Shown one piece after another: positions 17,472-26,631 of a stretch of DNA of 59,448 bases. A program made the translations under genes and the position numbers. Below the pieces are notes generated by a model. The model did not search any database. It saw only the letters and a list, made by a program, of their open reading frames with translations, and was not told where the DNA came from. Source of the stretch: Methanoculleus sp. (GTDB taxonomy: Archaea > Halobacteriota > Methanomicrobia > Methanomicrobiales > Methanomicrobiaceae); NCBI GenBank assembly GCA_011045995.1, contig DSBQ01000037.1, forward strand, positions 1-59,448, written 5' to 3'. How positions within the stretch are numbered: position 1 is the stretch's first letter; each line of letters opens with the position of its first letter.

Positions 17472-18941
17472 TTAATTCTTCTGGAAGATCTCTGCCGGGG
17501 GCGTCTCCACCGGGGAGGCCTCCTTCGAGAACGTCTCCAGCCCGGACTGGTAGCTGCGTGCAACGCACCGCAGTGTCCGGGGGCAGCAGCACTCCCCGCT
17601 TATCGGGAGCGGATACTCGCCGGTCAGGCATCCCACACAGAGGTCTTCACGGGGAATACCAACGGCTGCCAGGAGAGAGTCCAGCGTAATGTGGTGCAGT
17701 GACGTTGCCCCGATGGAGGCCCGGACCTCTTCGGTATCGAGATCGGAGGCAATGAGTTCAGCCCGTGTCGGCATGTCGACACCAAGATAGCAGGGTGCCC
17801 TGATGGCAGGCGACCCGATACGCATATGCACCTCACGCACCCCGGCTTCACGCATGATATTGATGATCCGCCGGGAGGTGGTCCCGCGCACAATCGAATC
17901 GTCGATGAGCACCACGGAACGGTCGTTCAGGTGGCCGCGGATCGGATTGAGCTTCATCCTCACCGCCGCCTCCCTGCCCTTCTGGGTCGGCATGATAAAT
18001 GTCCGTCCTATGTACCGGTTCTTCATCAGTGATTCAAGGAACCGGATACCCGATGCCTCGGCATACCCGGCGGCATGAGCGGTTCCCGAGTCAGGCACAG
18101 GTGAGACCTGGTCCGCCGGTACAGGAGCCTCCTCATGGAGCGCCTTGCCGATCCTTCGGCGGACATCATACACCAGTCTTCCGTCGATCACCGAGTCCGC
18201 ACGGGCAAAATAGACGTATTCAAAGATACAGTGGGCCTTGTGGGAGGCCTCGGCGACCATCAGGGACTCGATGCCCTCCGGTGTGATGTGCACGAGCTCC
18301 CCGGGGCGCACGTCCCGCAGGAATGTTCCGGCGAGTGCGTCGACCGCGACTGATTCCGAGCAGACAACGTGACCCCGTTCGGTTCTCCCGAGGCAGAGGG
18401 GACGAATGCCAAGAGGGTCCCGGAAGGCCCAGATCTCGGCGTCCACCATCATCACGACGGAGTACGACCCTTTCAGCTTCTGCATGCACACCTGGACCGC
18501 TTCCAAAACATCCTCCGATTTCCTGAATTCGTCTGCGATGATGTTGCTGATGACCTCGGTGTCAGACGTCGTGCAGAATATCTGACCGCGTGCCTCAAAT
18601 TCGTCCCTCAACGACTGCGCATTGACCAGATTCCCGTTATGCGCTATGGCAACCTTTTGGCCCCGGAAGGTAAAATTAAACGGCTGAATATTTTCCGGTA
18701 TCTTTGAACCGGTAGTGGGGTACCGGACATGACCGATTCCCGCGGTGCCGATGAGCGAGCGAAGTATCTCTTCATTGAATATCTCTGATACGAGTCCCTG
18801 CTCCTTGTGTTTGTAGAGCAGAAGCCCGTCAAAAGTTGATATTCCCGCGCTCTCCTGCCCGCGATGCTGCAGGGCATAGAGAGCATAATACAACGGGAAA
18901 GATGCTCCGCCAGCATCCACGATGCCAACGATTCCACACAT
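17472..18941 (-). CDS. purF: Amidophosphoribosyltransferase (PurF)
   Basis: First step of purine biosynthesis: moves ammonia from glutamine to PRPP to give phosphoribosylamine. The 489-residue protein starts MCGIVGIVDAGG, so Cys2 is the N-terminal nucleophile of the glutaminase domain, with HRGQESAGIS and AHNGNLVNA following. The C-terminal phosphoribosyltransferase domain shows the PRPP loop VVLIDDSIVRGTTSRRIINI. A Cys-rich stretch near the end (CVGCLTGEYPLPISGECCC) could bind an iron-sulfur cluster as in the Bacillus enzyme. Last gene of a minus-strand unit, 13 bases behind rpl37e, together with lsm. Confidence 0.96.
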   Translation of the reverse strand: MCGIVGIVDAGGASFPLYYALYALQHRGQESAGISTFDGLLLYKHKEQGLVSEIFNEEILRSLIGTAGIGHVRYPTTGSKIPENIQPFNFTFRGQKVAIAHNGNLVNAQSLRDEFEARGQIFCTTSDTEVISNIIADEFRKSEDVLEAVQVCMQKLKGSYSVVMMVDAEIWAFRDPLGIRPLCLGRTERGHVVCSESVAVDALAGTFLRDVRPGELVHITPEGIESLMVAEASHKAHCIFEYVYFARADSVIDGRLVYDVRRRIGKALHEEAPVPADQVSPVPDSGTAHAAGYAEASGIRFLESLMKNRYIGRTFIMPTQKGREAAVRMKLNPIRGHLNDRSVVLIDDSIVRGTTSRRIINIMREAGVREVHMRIGSPAIRAPCYLGVDMPTRAELIASDLDTEEVRASIGATSLHHITLDSLLAAVGIPREDLCVGCLTGEYPLPISGECCCPRTLRCVARSYQSGLETFSKEASPVETPPAEIFQKN

Positions 18942-18954
18942 AATAAATCCGGTA

Positions 18955-19137
18955 TTAATGAGTGGGGGTCTTCGATTTCTTGGTCAACCAGCTGTATTTA
19001 CGCAGCCGGGGGCTCTTGCCAAAGCCGCAGGAGGAGCAGACTTTGTGGCGTGCGTGGAAGGATATCTTCCCACAGCGTCTGCATGCGATATGCGTGTGTT
19101 TCTGCCGTTTTCCCATTGAGGGTGTGCCTTTACTCAT
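18955..19137 (-). CDS. rpl37e: Large ribosomal subunit protein L37e
   Basis: 60-residue zinc-binding ribosomal protein found in archaea and eukaryotes but not bacteria. [20 protein letters not shown] is followed by CRRCG and CSSCG, the four zinc ligands, then a basic tail. Size and cysteine spacing match the family exactly. Lies 21 bases after lsm and 13 before purF on the same strand; the lsm-rpl37e pairing is a common archaeal order and gives the operon a steady housekeeping promoter. Confidence 0.96.
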   Translation of the reverse strand: MSKGTPSMGKRQKHTHIACRRCGKISFHARHKVCSSCGFGKSPRLRKYSWLTKKSKTPTH

Positions 19138-19158
19138 TTCATGTCACCTGTTTGAATG

Positions 19159-19386
19159 TTATTCCACTGACGGGGAGATATAAAGTACATTGTCCCCGCG
19201 AACGATTAGAGTCCCGCGTTTCTCGGTTACTCCGTCATTTTCCTCCTCAGCATTGTCGAGGACGAGGTTCATATGGACATCGTATCCCTGAAGGATACCC
19301 CGCAGCTCCCTGCCCCCTTTGAGGCTGACGATAACCGGTTTCTGGTTTAGAGCCTTATCTAAAATTTCCAATGGTCTTCTGGTCAT
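19159..19386 (-). CDS. Sm-like archaeal RNA-binding protein (SmAP/Lsm)
   Basis: 75-residue protein of the Sm fold that forms heptameric rings binding U-rich RNA. The Sm1 motif ([20 protein letters not shown] and [11 protein letters not shown]) and the Sm2 motif ([14 protein letters not shown]) are both complete. First gene of the lsm-rpl37e-purF unit. On the minus strand a CAATTATACTAA TATA region about 30 bases upstream and a GGGAG Shine-Dalgarno directly before the ATG support the start at 19386. The promoter region is shared head-to-head with the PUA-domain gene. Confidence 0.95.
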   Translation of the reverse strand: MTRRPLEILDKALNQKPVIVSLKGGRELRGILQGYDVHMNLVLDNAEEENDGVTEKRGTLIVRGDNVLYISPSVE

Positions 19387-19498
19387 TCGACTCCCTTCTC
19401 TAATCGATGAGGATTAGTATAATTGCGCAAGGAAGATAGATAAATATAGCGACAATACACACCGCAACCGAGCGTTACCCGGTAAAAAAAGGTCCAGA

Positions 19499-20014
19499 AT
19501 GAGGTTGAAAAAACAAATGTCAAAAATTTTACCGAAAAAAAGGCACACCATCCGCAGGTCCAGAGAGTCGAAAGTCTTCGCTGCTTTACGCGAAGAGATA
19601 GGGGAGAGTGCGCAGGCCTACAACGGGGAAAGTATTGAGATGCTCGAGACGACCAGCGAAACGACCCTTTTCCTGGTGGACAAACGTCCCGTGCTCATGG
19701 AGGCGGGCGAGATTGTCTTTCCCACCCTGCGGGGTGCAGTGGACCGCCCCTTCCCCGAAAAGAACGTGACCGTGGATGCCGGAGCGATCCCATTCATGGT
19801 AAATGGCGCGGATGTCATGCGCCCCGGGATCGTGAGGATTTCACCCGATGTCAAAAAAGACCATCCGGTGCTCATTGTGGAGGAAAATTACGGAAAACCC
19901 CTTGCCGTGGGAATCGCCCTGTATGATGCGGATGAGATGGAGACCTGCAAGAAGGGGAAGGTCATCAAAACCATTCACTATGTGGGTGATGACCTCTGGA
20001 ACATGGAGATCTGA
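19499..20014 (+). CDS. PUA-domain RNA-binding protein (archaeal MCT-1/DUF1947-like)
   Basis: 171-residue protein with a basic N-terminus (MRLKKQMSKILPKKRHTIRR), a small alpha/beta domain (pre-PUA), and a PUA domain from about residue 85, recognised by VDAGAIPFMVNGADVMRPGI and VIVEENYGKPLAVGIAL. The order matches archaeal proteins related to eukaryotic MCT-1, which act with density-regulated protein in translation; the archaeal role is not proven. Two starts are possible: 19499 (behind AAAGGTCC) or the Met six codons later (behind GAGGT). A TATA box AGATAAATATAG lies about 50-60 bases upstream. Confidence 0.85.
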   Translation: MRLKKQMSKILPKKRHTIRRSRESKVFAALREEIGESAQAYNGESIEMLETTSETTLFLVDKRPVLMEAGEIVFPTLRGAVDRPFPEKNVTVDAGAIPFMVNGADVMRPGIVRISPDVKKDHPVLIVEENYGKPLAVGIALYDADEMETCKKGKVIKTIHYVGDDLWNMEI

Positions 20015-20074
20015 GCACCCCGGAACAAGGGGGGAAAGATATCCTTAAATAAATTCATTCGATAATGTATTTTC

Positions 20075-20449
20075 ATGTCAGTCCTGGACAAAATCCTTGG
20101 CAAGGGGTCCTCTCAGGCAATCGAGTCCGATTACATGGATCTCGATCTTGCATCATTTGAATCGGTATCGGGCGACCGGCCGGCATCGATGTATGTGAAG
20201 ATCGCCGCAATCAATGATCTGAAGGATACACCAAAGGTGAAGGACGAGGTCTACAATGGTAACATCGTCATCGTTGATATCTCGCGCCTGAAGATGGACA
20301 AGATCACCTACGAACGGGTCCTCAAGGACCTCTCCGCTGTCGCAAATGACATCAACGGAGACATTGTGGGTCTTGGCGACCAGAAGTACGTGATCATCAC
20401 CCCAATGTCGATCAAGATCTCCCGTGACAAGATCGTCGGAGGGGCCTGA
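20075..20449 (+). CDS. sepF: Cell division protein SepF (archaeal)
   Basis: Membrane anchor of the FtsZ ring in archaea. 124 residues: an N-terminal amphipathic stretch (MSVLDKILGKGSS), an acidic linker (ESDYMDLDLASFE), and the SepF core from about residue 36, with YVKIAAINDL, EVYNGNIVIVDISRLKMDK and GDIVGLGDQKYVIITP. Length and ending (SIKISRDKIVGG) fit archaeal SepF. The promoter probably includes CCTTAAATAAATTC about 30 bases upstream. The ZPR1 gene follows after two bases, so the two are translated from one message. Confidence 0.93.
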   Translation: MSVLDKILGKGSSQAIESDYMDLDLASFESVSGDRPASMYVKIAAINDLKDTPKVKDEVYNGNIVIVDISRLKMDKITYERVLKDLSAVANDINGDIVGLGDQKYVIITPMSIKISRDKIVGGA

Positions 20450-20451
20450 GG

Positions 20452-20985
20452 GTGCGCCGGGTCATCGTTGCCCCGTGCCCTTACTGCTCCAGTGAAATAG
20501 AATACCTATACCAAACGGAAGAAATTCCTTATTTTTCCGACATTCTCCTGACGACTGCGATCTGCAACAGTTGTGGCTTTCGGTCGGTCGATGTGATGGT
20601 GCTCGGTGAAGGTGAGCCCGTCCGGTATGAATTTTCGGTCTCCGAACCAAAGGATCTCGAAACACGAGTCGTCCGCAGCACCACCGGACTCCTCGAGATT
20701 CCTGAACTGGGAATCCTGGTCGAACCGGGACCTGCATGCGAGGGGTTCATCACCAATGTCGAGGGCGTCCTGCAACGGTTCGAAGAGGTGATGGACAGGA
20801 TACTCAGCTGGGCGGAGGGAGAGGAGCGCGACAACGCCCTCGCATTGAGAGAAAAAATCCGCGAGGCGAGGGAAGGCCAGGTACCCTTTACCCTGATTGT
20901 TCAGGATGCTGACGGGAACAGCGCCATCATTCATCCTGCAGCGGTGAAGAGCGCACCCGTCGAACTGCCTGAAGAAAGGTGCTGA
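20452..20985 (+). CDS. ZPR1-type zinc-finger protein
   Basis: 177-residue archaeal homologue of one half of eukaryotic ZPR1. The zinc finger is CPYCSSEIEYLY with the second pair CNSCGFRSVDV, and the beta-helix-like domain follows (RSTTGLLEIPELGILVEPGP, CEGFITNVEGVLQRF). Starts with GTG at 20452, two bases after the sepF stop and behind CTGAGG. Eukaryotic ZPR1 is an eEF1A chaperone, so an elongation-factor folding role is plausible in archaea but inferred. Part of the sepF operon; the 2H phosphoesterase gene follows. Confidence 0.88.
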   Translation: MRRVIVAPCPYCSSEIEYLYQTEEIPYFSDILLTTAICNSCGFRSVDVMVLGEGEPVRYEFSVSEPKDLETRVVRSTTGLLEIPELGILVEPGPACEGFITNVEGVLQRFEEVMDRILSWAEGEERDNALALREKIREAREGQVPFTLIVQDADGNSAIIHPAAVKSAPVELPEERC

Positions 20986-21017
20986 AATATCATTGCCCCC
21001 CATGTCAACCCCCCATC

Positions 21018-21767
21018 ATGAAGCAACGTCCGCGTTTGGCGCCCCTCCGGTATGTGATTGAGGCACATCCGGTTCCTGAGCATGCGGATCTCGCACAGGC
21101 CATCCAGCGTATCGCCATGATCTTCACTCTTTCTCCGACGCAGTATCACCGGGTCCCCCATATCACCCTCTTCGGCAGCTTTGATCTCAGGGAGGGCGCC
21201 GATGAGGAGCAGGTGGCGGGAGCAATCGCCGATACCTTTGCCGGCGGACGCCCGCCGGCCTATAGATTTGACGGCTGGGAACGGCGGCAGACCGGCGGGA
21301 CGTGGACCATCGCCTTCAGGATGAAACCGTCCCGTCATCTCATAAAGGTGCGCAGAAAACTCCTGCGGGCTCTTGAGCCGTTCACCGTCCCCCAGTACGG
21401 CCGTGACGTGCCCGGCAGACTTTACCCCGGCGACGAGGTCTGGTTTCACTGCACCCTCGCCCGCAACCTTTCCAGAGAAGAGTGCATACGAATTTGGGGT
21501 TACCTGCAAAATGCGGAGAAACAGAACGCCGCTCACCGTCGCCTGTGGCGGTTCATTCTCTACCGCATCCTCCAGAGCCCACAGATCACCAGCCTCCCGG
21601 TCCAGCCCCTCAGGACAAAGAGCGCCGTCCTGAGGGTGTCCCTGGTGCGGGGGTTCAGGATTGTATATGCCTATGACCTGCTTAATCACCGTATCCTATC
21701 AAGAGACGAGGCCCTGAACCGGACCCTCTGGAGAACAACGGTACGCCATTACCGGGGCCGGTTATAA
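21018..21767 (+). CDS. 2H phosphoesterase-superfamily protein (2',5' RNA ligase-like)
   Basis: 249 residues from the ATG at 21018. The two catalytic HxTx signatures of the 2H fold are HITLFGSF (near residue 48) and HCTLARNL (near residue 143), spaced about 95 residues apart as expected. The C-terminal 60 residues (VRGFRIVYAYDLLNHRILSR and an Arg-rich end) extend past the minimal fold. Likely acts on cyclic phosphates or RNA ends; substrate unknown. A GTG at 20979 overlapping the zpr1 stop would add CPPC-containing residues and couple translation, so the true start is uncertain. Belongs to the sepF-zpr1 cluster. Confidence 0.75.
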   Translation: MKQRPRLAPLRYVIEAHPVPEHADLAQAIQRIAMIFTLSPTQYHRVPHITLFGSFDLREGADEEQVAGAIADTFAGGRPPAYRFDGWERRQTGGTWTIAFRMKPSRHLIKVRRKLLRALEPFTVPQYGRDVPGRLYPGDEVWFHCTLARNLSREECIRIWGYLQNAEKQNAAHRRLWRFILYRILQSPQITSLPVQPLRTKSAVLRVSLVRGFRIVYAYDLLNHRILSRDEALNRTLWRTTVRHYRGRL

Positions 21768-22068
21768 CGAACGAACGCGCAACGGCAGGCAACATTTCCT
21801 TCTCATGGTTCGCCCATACTTCAGAAATACTTCCATTTAAGTACCAAATTGATTGAAAATTTCATTATATTGCTCAAAAAAAGATAAAAACCACTATTCG
21901 CCGATTTTAATGGCTACGCTTGCAAATGAACCTCTCATGCATTCTGTTTTGTTATTTTGTGCCTTTAATGATGAAATCAGACCCGGCCTTTCGCTGACCT
22001 GTCCGGTAAGTATATAATCTCCCGTGCGGATTCCCGGTCAGACACCAAGAGGAGGTGGTAGTAAACAA
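21768..22068. other. AT-rich intergenic region
   Basis: 300 bases, very AT-rich between 21825 and 21960 (TTAAGTACCAAATTGATTG, AAAAAAAGATAAAAACC). Possible TATA words are TAAGTATATAATC near 22008 and TTATATTGC near 21865. The first lies about 55 bases before the next ATG and probably serves it. No coding feature. Confidence 0.45.
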
Positions 22069-22275
22069 ATGGGTTACCGATGGACCAGCATGACTGATGT
22101 GGATGAGGCCGTCGTCGTAGTGATGAACTCACTGGACGAAGACGGCGCTATTCCCGGATGGCTTTCAAAAACAATAAACCAGTCGATTAAAGACTCAGAC
22201 GCTGAATATGGGAGATATTTCTTCGAACAAGTCAGGCAGCACGCACCCGCTGCTCTCAAATATTTCGCAGAATAA
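22069..22275 (+). CDS. Small protein, unknown function
   Basis: Predicted 68-residue protein (MGYRWTSMTDVDEAVVVVMN ... YFFEQVRQHAPAALKYFAE), all-helical in appearance, acidic, without membrane segment or cysteine. The start is supported by a strong GGAGGTGG Shine-Dalgarno at 22051-22058 and a TATA-like GTATATAATC about 55 bases upstream. Not recognised as a known family. Stands alone between the sepF cluster and convergent purM. Confidence 0.6.
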   Translation: MGYRWTSMTDVDEAVVVVMNSLDEDGAIPGWLSKTINQSIKDSDAEYGRYFFEQVRQHAPAALKYFAE

Positions 22276-22548
22276 TCCCGATGGGAAGACAAATACCAAT
22301 TCCACCCCAAACAACACCTGCCGGGGTCCGCGCCTCATGACGGCGGACAGCGGCCCCCATCACAATGTTGATGCCGTTCCTTCAGGAGTCTCCACCCTGG
22401 CTCCCGGAATGGTTCCTTTTTTGGATGATGTGGCAGGAGGCAAAACGCGCTTTTTTCATCGTAATTCTGTTCTTATTGGGTGCAGCCGGAAACAAGCCTT
22501 TACAGGTCCGATTTTTTCATTGGTCAGATAGTTTGAAAAGAGGGGGAT

Positions 22549-23550
22549 TCAGGAGATCTCTTCGCCCCTGAGGCGCACCCCGGGTTCGTCGGATACATGC
22601 CCTGCCACCCGGGCATCGTGGACGACCGAAAGAACCGTTGCCACACTCTCTTCGGGAACGATGAAGCAGTAGCCCATGCCCATGTTGAAGGTCCGGTACA
22701 TCTCGTTGGTGGAGACACTGCCGACGGATGCCATCCATTCGAAGACCGGCAGAACCGGCAGAGGGTGGGTGATCTCGTATCCCCACGCACCGAGGCGCCG
22801 GAGGTTCAGGAGACCGCCGCCGGTGATGTGGCACATGCCATGGACCTCGCAGGCGGCAGTGACCTTCAGGACCTCAGTATAGATACGGGTCGGTGTGAGA
22901 AGCTCCCCGCCGAGGGTCCGGCCCCACGGCATCTCCCGGTCATAGTCCGCATAGGTCTCCACAAGCTTTCTGGCAAGGGTGTAGCCGTTGGAGTGGATCC
23001 CCGTCGAGGGGATGCCGATGATCGTATCTCCCGGTGTGATGGACGCGCCGTTGATGACCTTCGCCTTCTTCTGGATGCCAAGACAGGTCCCCGCGACATC
23101 GAGACCGGTAACCATGCCCTTCAGGGTCGCCGTCTCGCCGCCGATGACCGTCATGTTGGCAAGGCGTGCCCCTTCGTTCAGGCCTGCACCAACCTGCTTC
23201 ATCTTCTCCACGTCAAGGGCGTCGGTTGCCACATAATCGACGAAGGCAACCGGCTCCAGGTTCATCACATAGAGGTCATTCACGTTCATCGCGATGCAGT
23301 CGATGCCGATCGTCGACCAGTCCTCCATCCGGTCGGCGACGAGCATCTTCGTCCCGACCCCGTCGACGGCGAGCGCAAGGACATGGTCGCCAAATTCTAT
23401 GAGCCCGGCAAAATGTCCGGACCCGGATACGGGGGCAAAATCACCCTCCCGGCGGAAGGTCAGGCGTGAGACGAGCGCCCGCACGGCATCCGCCTCGAGG
23501 TCAATGTCCACCCCCGCATCGCGATAGGTATGGCCCCCGGACCCGCTCAT
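22549..23550 (-). CDS. purM: Phosphoribosylformylglycinamidine cyclo-ligase (AIR synthase, PurM)
   Basis: ATP-dependent ring closure giving aminoimidazole ribotide, step five of purine synthesis. 333 residues, normal length. Visible family marks are YRDAGVDIDLEADAV, the DGVGTKM motif, GIDCIAMNVNDL, VIGGETATLKGM and the GIHSNGYTLARKL and HITGGGLLNL stretches. Its ATG overlaps the stop of lysC, so the two genes are translationally coupled even though they serve different pathways. With purF 3.6 kb away, two purine genes are in the window but in separate transcripts. Confidence 0.95.
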   Translation of the reverse strand: MSGSGGHTYRDAGVDIDLEADAVRALVSRLTFRREGDFAPVSGSGHFAGLIEFGDHVLALAVDGVGTKMLVADRMEDWSTIGIDCIAMNVNDLYVMNLEPVAFVDYVATDALDVEKMKQVGAGLNEGARLANMTVIGGETATLKGMVTGLDVAGTCLGIQKKAKVINGASITPGDTIIGIPSTGIHSNGYTLARKLVETYADYDREMPWGRTLGGELLTPTRIYTEVLKVTAACEVHGMCHITGGGLLNLRRLGAWGYEITHPLPVLPVFEWMASVGSVSTNEMYRTFNMGMGYCFIVPEESVATVLSVVHDARVAGHVSDEPGVRLRGEEIS

Positions 23551-24944
23551 TCGTCCTCCTCAGAGAGGCCGAATTCATCATGCAGCACACGTACCGCACG
23601 CGGACCGTCGCTCTGTTTGACAACAAAGGAGATATTGACCTCGCTCGACCCCTGGGTGATTATCATCAGGTTGATGCCCGCGTCGCCGAGGGCGGTGAAG
23701 ATCCGCCCTGAGATCCCCGGGGTGCCTGCCATGCCGACACCGACCACCGCAACGGCAACCACGTCGCGATCATGGGTGACATCCTGGACATACCCCTTCT
23801 CCATGACATCATTGAGGGCGATGAGGGCGGTCTTCAGGTGCTCGTCGTCGACGATCAGCGAGATATTCGCCTCGCTCGACCCCTGGGAGATCATCATGAT
23901 ATTGACGTCATACCCGGCAAGGGCGGTGAAGATCTCCCTTGCCACACCGGGGCGACCGATCATCTGCGCACCGGCGATGTTGATGAGCGAGACCTTCTCG
24001 ATATAGGTGATCGCCTTGACCACGCGCCGGTCATGGTACTCGGCATCGACAACGCAGCTGCCCGGCGCTGCCGGAGAGAAGGTATTCTTCACCCGTATGG
24101 GAATGCCTTTCGCCATCGCAGGCTCAATAGAGCGCGGGTGCAGGACCTTTGCCCCGAAGTAGGAGAGCTCCATCGCCTCCAGGTAGGAGACGCCGGGAAG
24201 GACGCGGGCGTCATCGATGATCCTTGGGTCCGAGGTCATCACCCCGTCAACATCGGTCCAGATCCATATCTCGTCCGCATCGATGGCGGCCCCGACGATC
24301 GCAGCAGAGTAATCCGACCCGCTGCGGCCGAGCGTGGTGACGATCCCGTCAACGGTGCAGCCCATATACCCCATGACGACCGGCACATATTCGGCGAGGA
24401 ACGGGACGATCCTGCTCTTAATCTTGTTCTCGCTCTCCGGCAGCACATGGGCACAGCCGTGATGGCCGCTGGTGAGAATCCCCGCCTCGCAGCCGTTCAT
24501 CGGCCGTGAGGCAATCCCCGCTTCGCGCAGGGCAGCCGAGACGATGACCGCAGAGAGCCGTTCGCCGAAGGAGATGATGTAATCACGTGAGCGGGCGGTG
24601 AGCTCGCGCAGGTTGTAGACCGAGGTGAGGATGGTCCGCAGGTTGTCGAGACGGTTGTCGATCTCCGGCATCACCGTCCCTAATTCCCCGGGCGCAACAC
24701 CCCGCAGCACCTTTTCGTGACGGGCCCGCATCGAGGCGATAAAGGTCTCGATCGGCGGTTCGTCCCGCGCTGTTTCGACTTCTGCCGCAATGGCATGGAG
24801 CTGATCGGTGACCCCGGCCATCGCTGACACTACCACGACCAGTTCGTTGCCGGTTGACCGATAATGCGAAAGAATCTTCACAACACGGCCGATGCAGTCC
24901 TCATCGGCGACCGAAGTGCCGCCGAATTTCATCAAAAGCCTCAT
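23547..24944 (-). CDS. lysC: Aspartate kinase
   Basis: Phosphorylates aspartate, the entry to lysine, threonine and methionine. 465 residues: N-terminal kinase domain with KFGGTSVADEDCI, VVVVSAMAGVTDQL, GRSGSDYSAAIVGAAIDADE and DVDGVMTSDPRI, then two ACT domains (each containing an IxxISQGSSEANIS or ITQGSSEVNIS strand) that usually bind lysine or threonine for feedback control. Starts at ATG 24944, 46 bases from divergent tfrA, and overlaps purM. Could be monofunctional only: no homoserine dehydrogenase domain is present. Confidence 0.95.
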   Translation of the reverse strand: MRLLMKFGGTSVADEDCIGRVVKILSHYRSTGNELVVVVSAMAGVTDQLHAIAAEVETARDEPPIETFIASMRARHEKVLRGVAPGELGTVMPEIDNRLDNLRTILTSVYNLRELTARSRDYIISFGERLSAVIVSAALREAGIASRPMNGCEAGILTSGHHGCAHVLPESENKIKSRIVPFLAEYVPVVMGYMGCTVDGIVTTLGRSGSDYSAAIVGAAIDADEIWIWTDVDGVMTSDPRIIDDARVLPGVSYLEAMELSYFGAKVLHPRSIEPAMAKGIPIRVKNTFSPAAPGSCVVDAEYHDRRVVKAITYIEKVSLINIAGAQMIGRPGVAREIFTALAGYDVNIMMISQGSSEANISLIVDDEHLKTALIALNDVMEKGYVQDVTHDRDVVAVAVVGVGMAGTPGISGRIFTALGDAGINLMIITQGSSEVNISFVVKQSDGPRAVRVLHDEFGLSEEDE

Positions 24945-24967
24945 TCTGGCTCACACACCCAGCTATT

Positions 24968-24978
24968 TCTTTATGTAA
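24968..24978 (+). promoter_or_regulatory. TATA region of tfrA
   Basis: TTTCTTTATGTAAGTC, centred about 18-20 bases before the tfrA ATG at 24991, inside the 46-base gap shared with divergent lysC. It implies a leaderless or nearly leaderless tfrA message, or use of the in-frame ATG at 25003. Confidence 0.4.
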
Positions 24979-24990
24979 GTCAACCGCATA

Positions 24991-26631
24991 ATGGATAATA
25001 TCATGCCTGGAGACGATGTGGTGGACTGTCATGTGCTGGTCATAGGTTCCGGCGGCGCAGGGTGCCGGGCGGCACTGGAGGCACAGCAGTACGGAGATAC
25101 CGTGCTTCTCTCCCGGACGCTGACCGGCAAGGGAGGATGCACAATAATGGCCGAGGGCGGGTACAACGCCGTCCTCAACGAAAACGATTCATGCCTGCTT
25201 CATTACGAGGATACGCTCAGGGGCGGCGCCTACCTCAATGACCCGGAGCTTGCAGAGGTGCTGGTCGCCGAATCGCCTGAACGGTTCTTCGATCTTGCCC
25301 GCTGGGGGTCCGTCTTCGACGTCGCCGAGGACTTTGTTGCCGCGCAGCGGCCCTTCGGCGGCCAGCGGTTCAACCGGACCTGTTATGCGGGCGACCGGTC
25401 GGGCCATGAGATCATGGCAACGCTCGTCGAGCAGGTGCGAAACTCCGACATCCACCAGATCCAGGAAGAAGCCGCGATCGAACTCCTGATGGAGGACGGA
25501 AGGGCGGCAGGGGCATTCACCCTCGACCGTGACGGCACCCCCGGGGTGATCCGTGCCGATGCGGTGGTGATTGCAACCGGCGGCGGGACACAGATTTACG
25601 ACATATCGACGAACTGTGCGGCAGGGACCGGGGACGGATTTGCCCTCGGGTGGCGGGCCGGTGGCGAGCTTGTCGACATGGAGATGATCCAGTTTCACCC
25701 GACAGGCGCAGTCTACCCGCCCGACGCCCGGGGGCGGCTTATTACCGAGGCGGTCCGCGGGGAAGGCGGCGTCCTGAAGAACAGTGAGGGCGAGCGGTTC
25801 ATGGCACGCTATGATCCCGGGAGAATGGAACTTTCCACCCGTGACGTGGTCTCCCGTGCCATCGCAAACGAGATCCTCGAGGGCAGGGGCACCCCGCATG
25901 GCGGGGTCTACCTCGACGTCTCGCACCTCCCGGCGGCGCAGATTGAAGAGCGCCTGCCCATCATGCTCGAACAGTACCTCACATTCGGGGTGGATATCAG
26001 GACTGAACCGATGGAGGTCGCCCCCACCGCCCACCACATCATGGGCGGCCTGCGAATAAGTCCCGGATGCCAGACAACAATCCCCTCCCTCTTTGCCTGC
26101 GGCGAGGTGACCGGCGGCGTCCACGGCGCAAACCGTCTCGGCGGCAATGCGCTGGCCGACACGCAGGTCTTCGGCAAACGTGCCGGTGAAGGGGCAGGGA
26201 AGGCCGCCGTGCGAAAGAAGGCGGATTATGCAGCCCGGCTGGCCCGGCAGGAGGAGCGGTTCGCCCGCTTTGAAAACGGGACCACGCCGCCCCACGAGAT
26301 CGTCTCTGCCCTGAAACGGGCGATGTGGGACGGTGCCGGCATCTTCCGCACCAAGGAAGGGCTCCTTGCCGCACAGGCGGAGGTGACCCGCCTCTCAGCG
26401 CTTATCCCGAAGGCATACGGGCAGCGGGGACGTCTGGAGTGCTGCACGGTGGAGAACATGCTTTGCCTCTCCTCGCTCATCATCCGGGGGGCCCTCGTCC
26501 GCGAAGAGTCACGCGGTGCCCATGTGCGAAAGGACGTCACGCAGGACTGGATGCCGGAGAGATCTCCCTTCGGCCATACCATTCAGAAGGGAGATTCCTG
26601 CATTATCGAAAAGAAGGGAGGTGCCGCATGA
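24991..26631 (+). CDS. tfrA: Thiol:fumarate reductase subunit A (TfrA, flavoprotein)
   Basis: Flavoprotein subunit of the cytoplasmic methanogen enzyme that reduces fumarate with coenzyme M and coenzyme B, giving succinate and the CoM-S-S-CoB heterodisulfide. 546 residues with an N-terminal FAD fold (VLVIGSGGAGCRAALEA), RTLTGKGGCTIMAEGGYNAV, the active-site QFHPTGAVYPP and TEAVRGEGGVL segments, and HHIMGGLRI with FACGEVTGGVHGANRLGG. The stop overlaps tfrB by four bases. Homologous to SdhA/FrdA, but the partner tfrB type assigns it to Tfr. Serves an incomplete reductive TCA route for biosynthesis. Confidence 0.94.
   Translation: MDNIMPGDDVVDCHVLVIGSGGAGCRAALEAQQYGDTVLLSRTLTGKGGCTIMAEGGYNAVLNENDSCLLHYEDTLRGGAYLNDPELAEVLVAESPERFFDLARWGSVFDVAEDFVAAQRPFGGQRFNRTCYAGDRSGHEIMATLVEQVRNSDIHQIQEEAAIELLMEDGRAAGAFTLDRDGTPGVIRADAVVIATGGGTQIYDISTNCAAGTGDGFALGWRAGGELVDMEMIQFHPTGAVYPPDARGRLITEAVRGEGGVLKNSEGERFMARYDPGRMELSTRDVVSRAIANEILEGRGTPHGGVYLDVSHLPAAQIEERLPIMLEQYLTFGVDIRTEPMEVAPTAHHIMGGLRISPGCQTTIPSLFACGEVTGGVHGANRLGGNALADTQVFGKRAGEGAGKAAVRKKADYAARLARQEERFARFENGTTPPHEIVSALKRAMWDGAGIFRTKEGLLAAQAEVTRLSALIPKAYGQRGRLECCTVENMLCLSSLIIRGALVREESRGAHVRKDVTQDWMPERSPFGHTIQKGDSCIIEKKGGAA

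Noticed and set aside
22365-22571. Short frame with a hydrophobic helix (AFFIVILFLLGAAG) running into the end of purM
   Set aside because: No ribosome-binding site, overlaps convergent purM, and no family resemblance; it may be chance in a gap.
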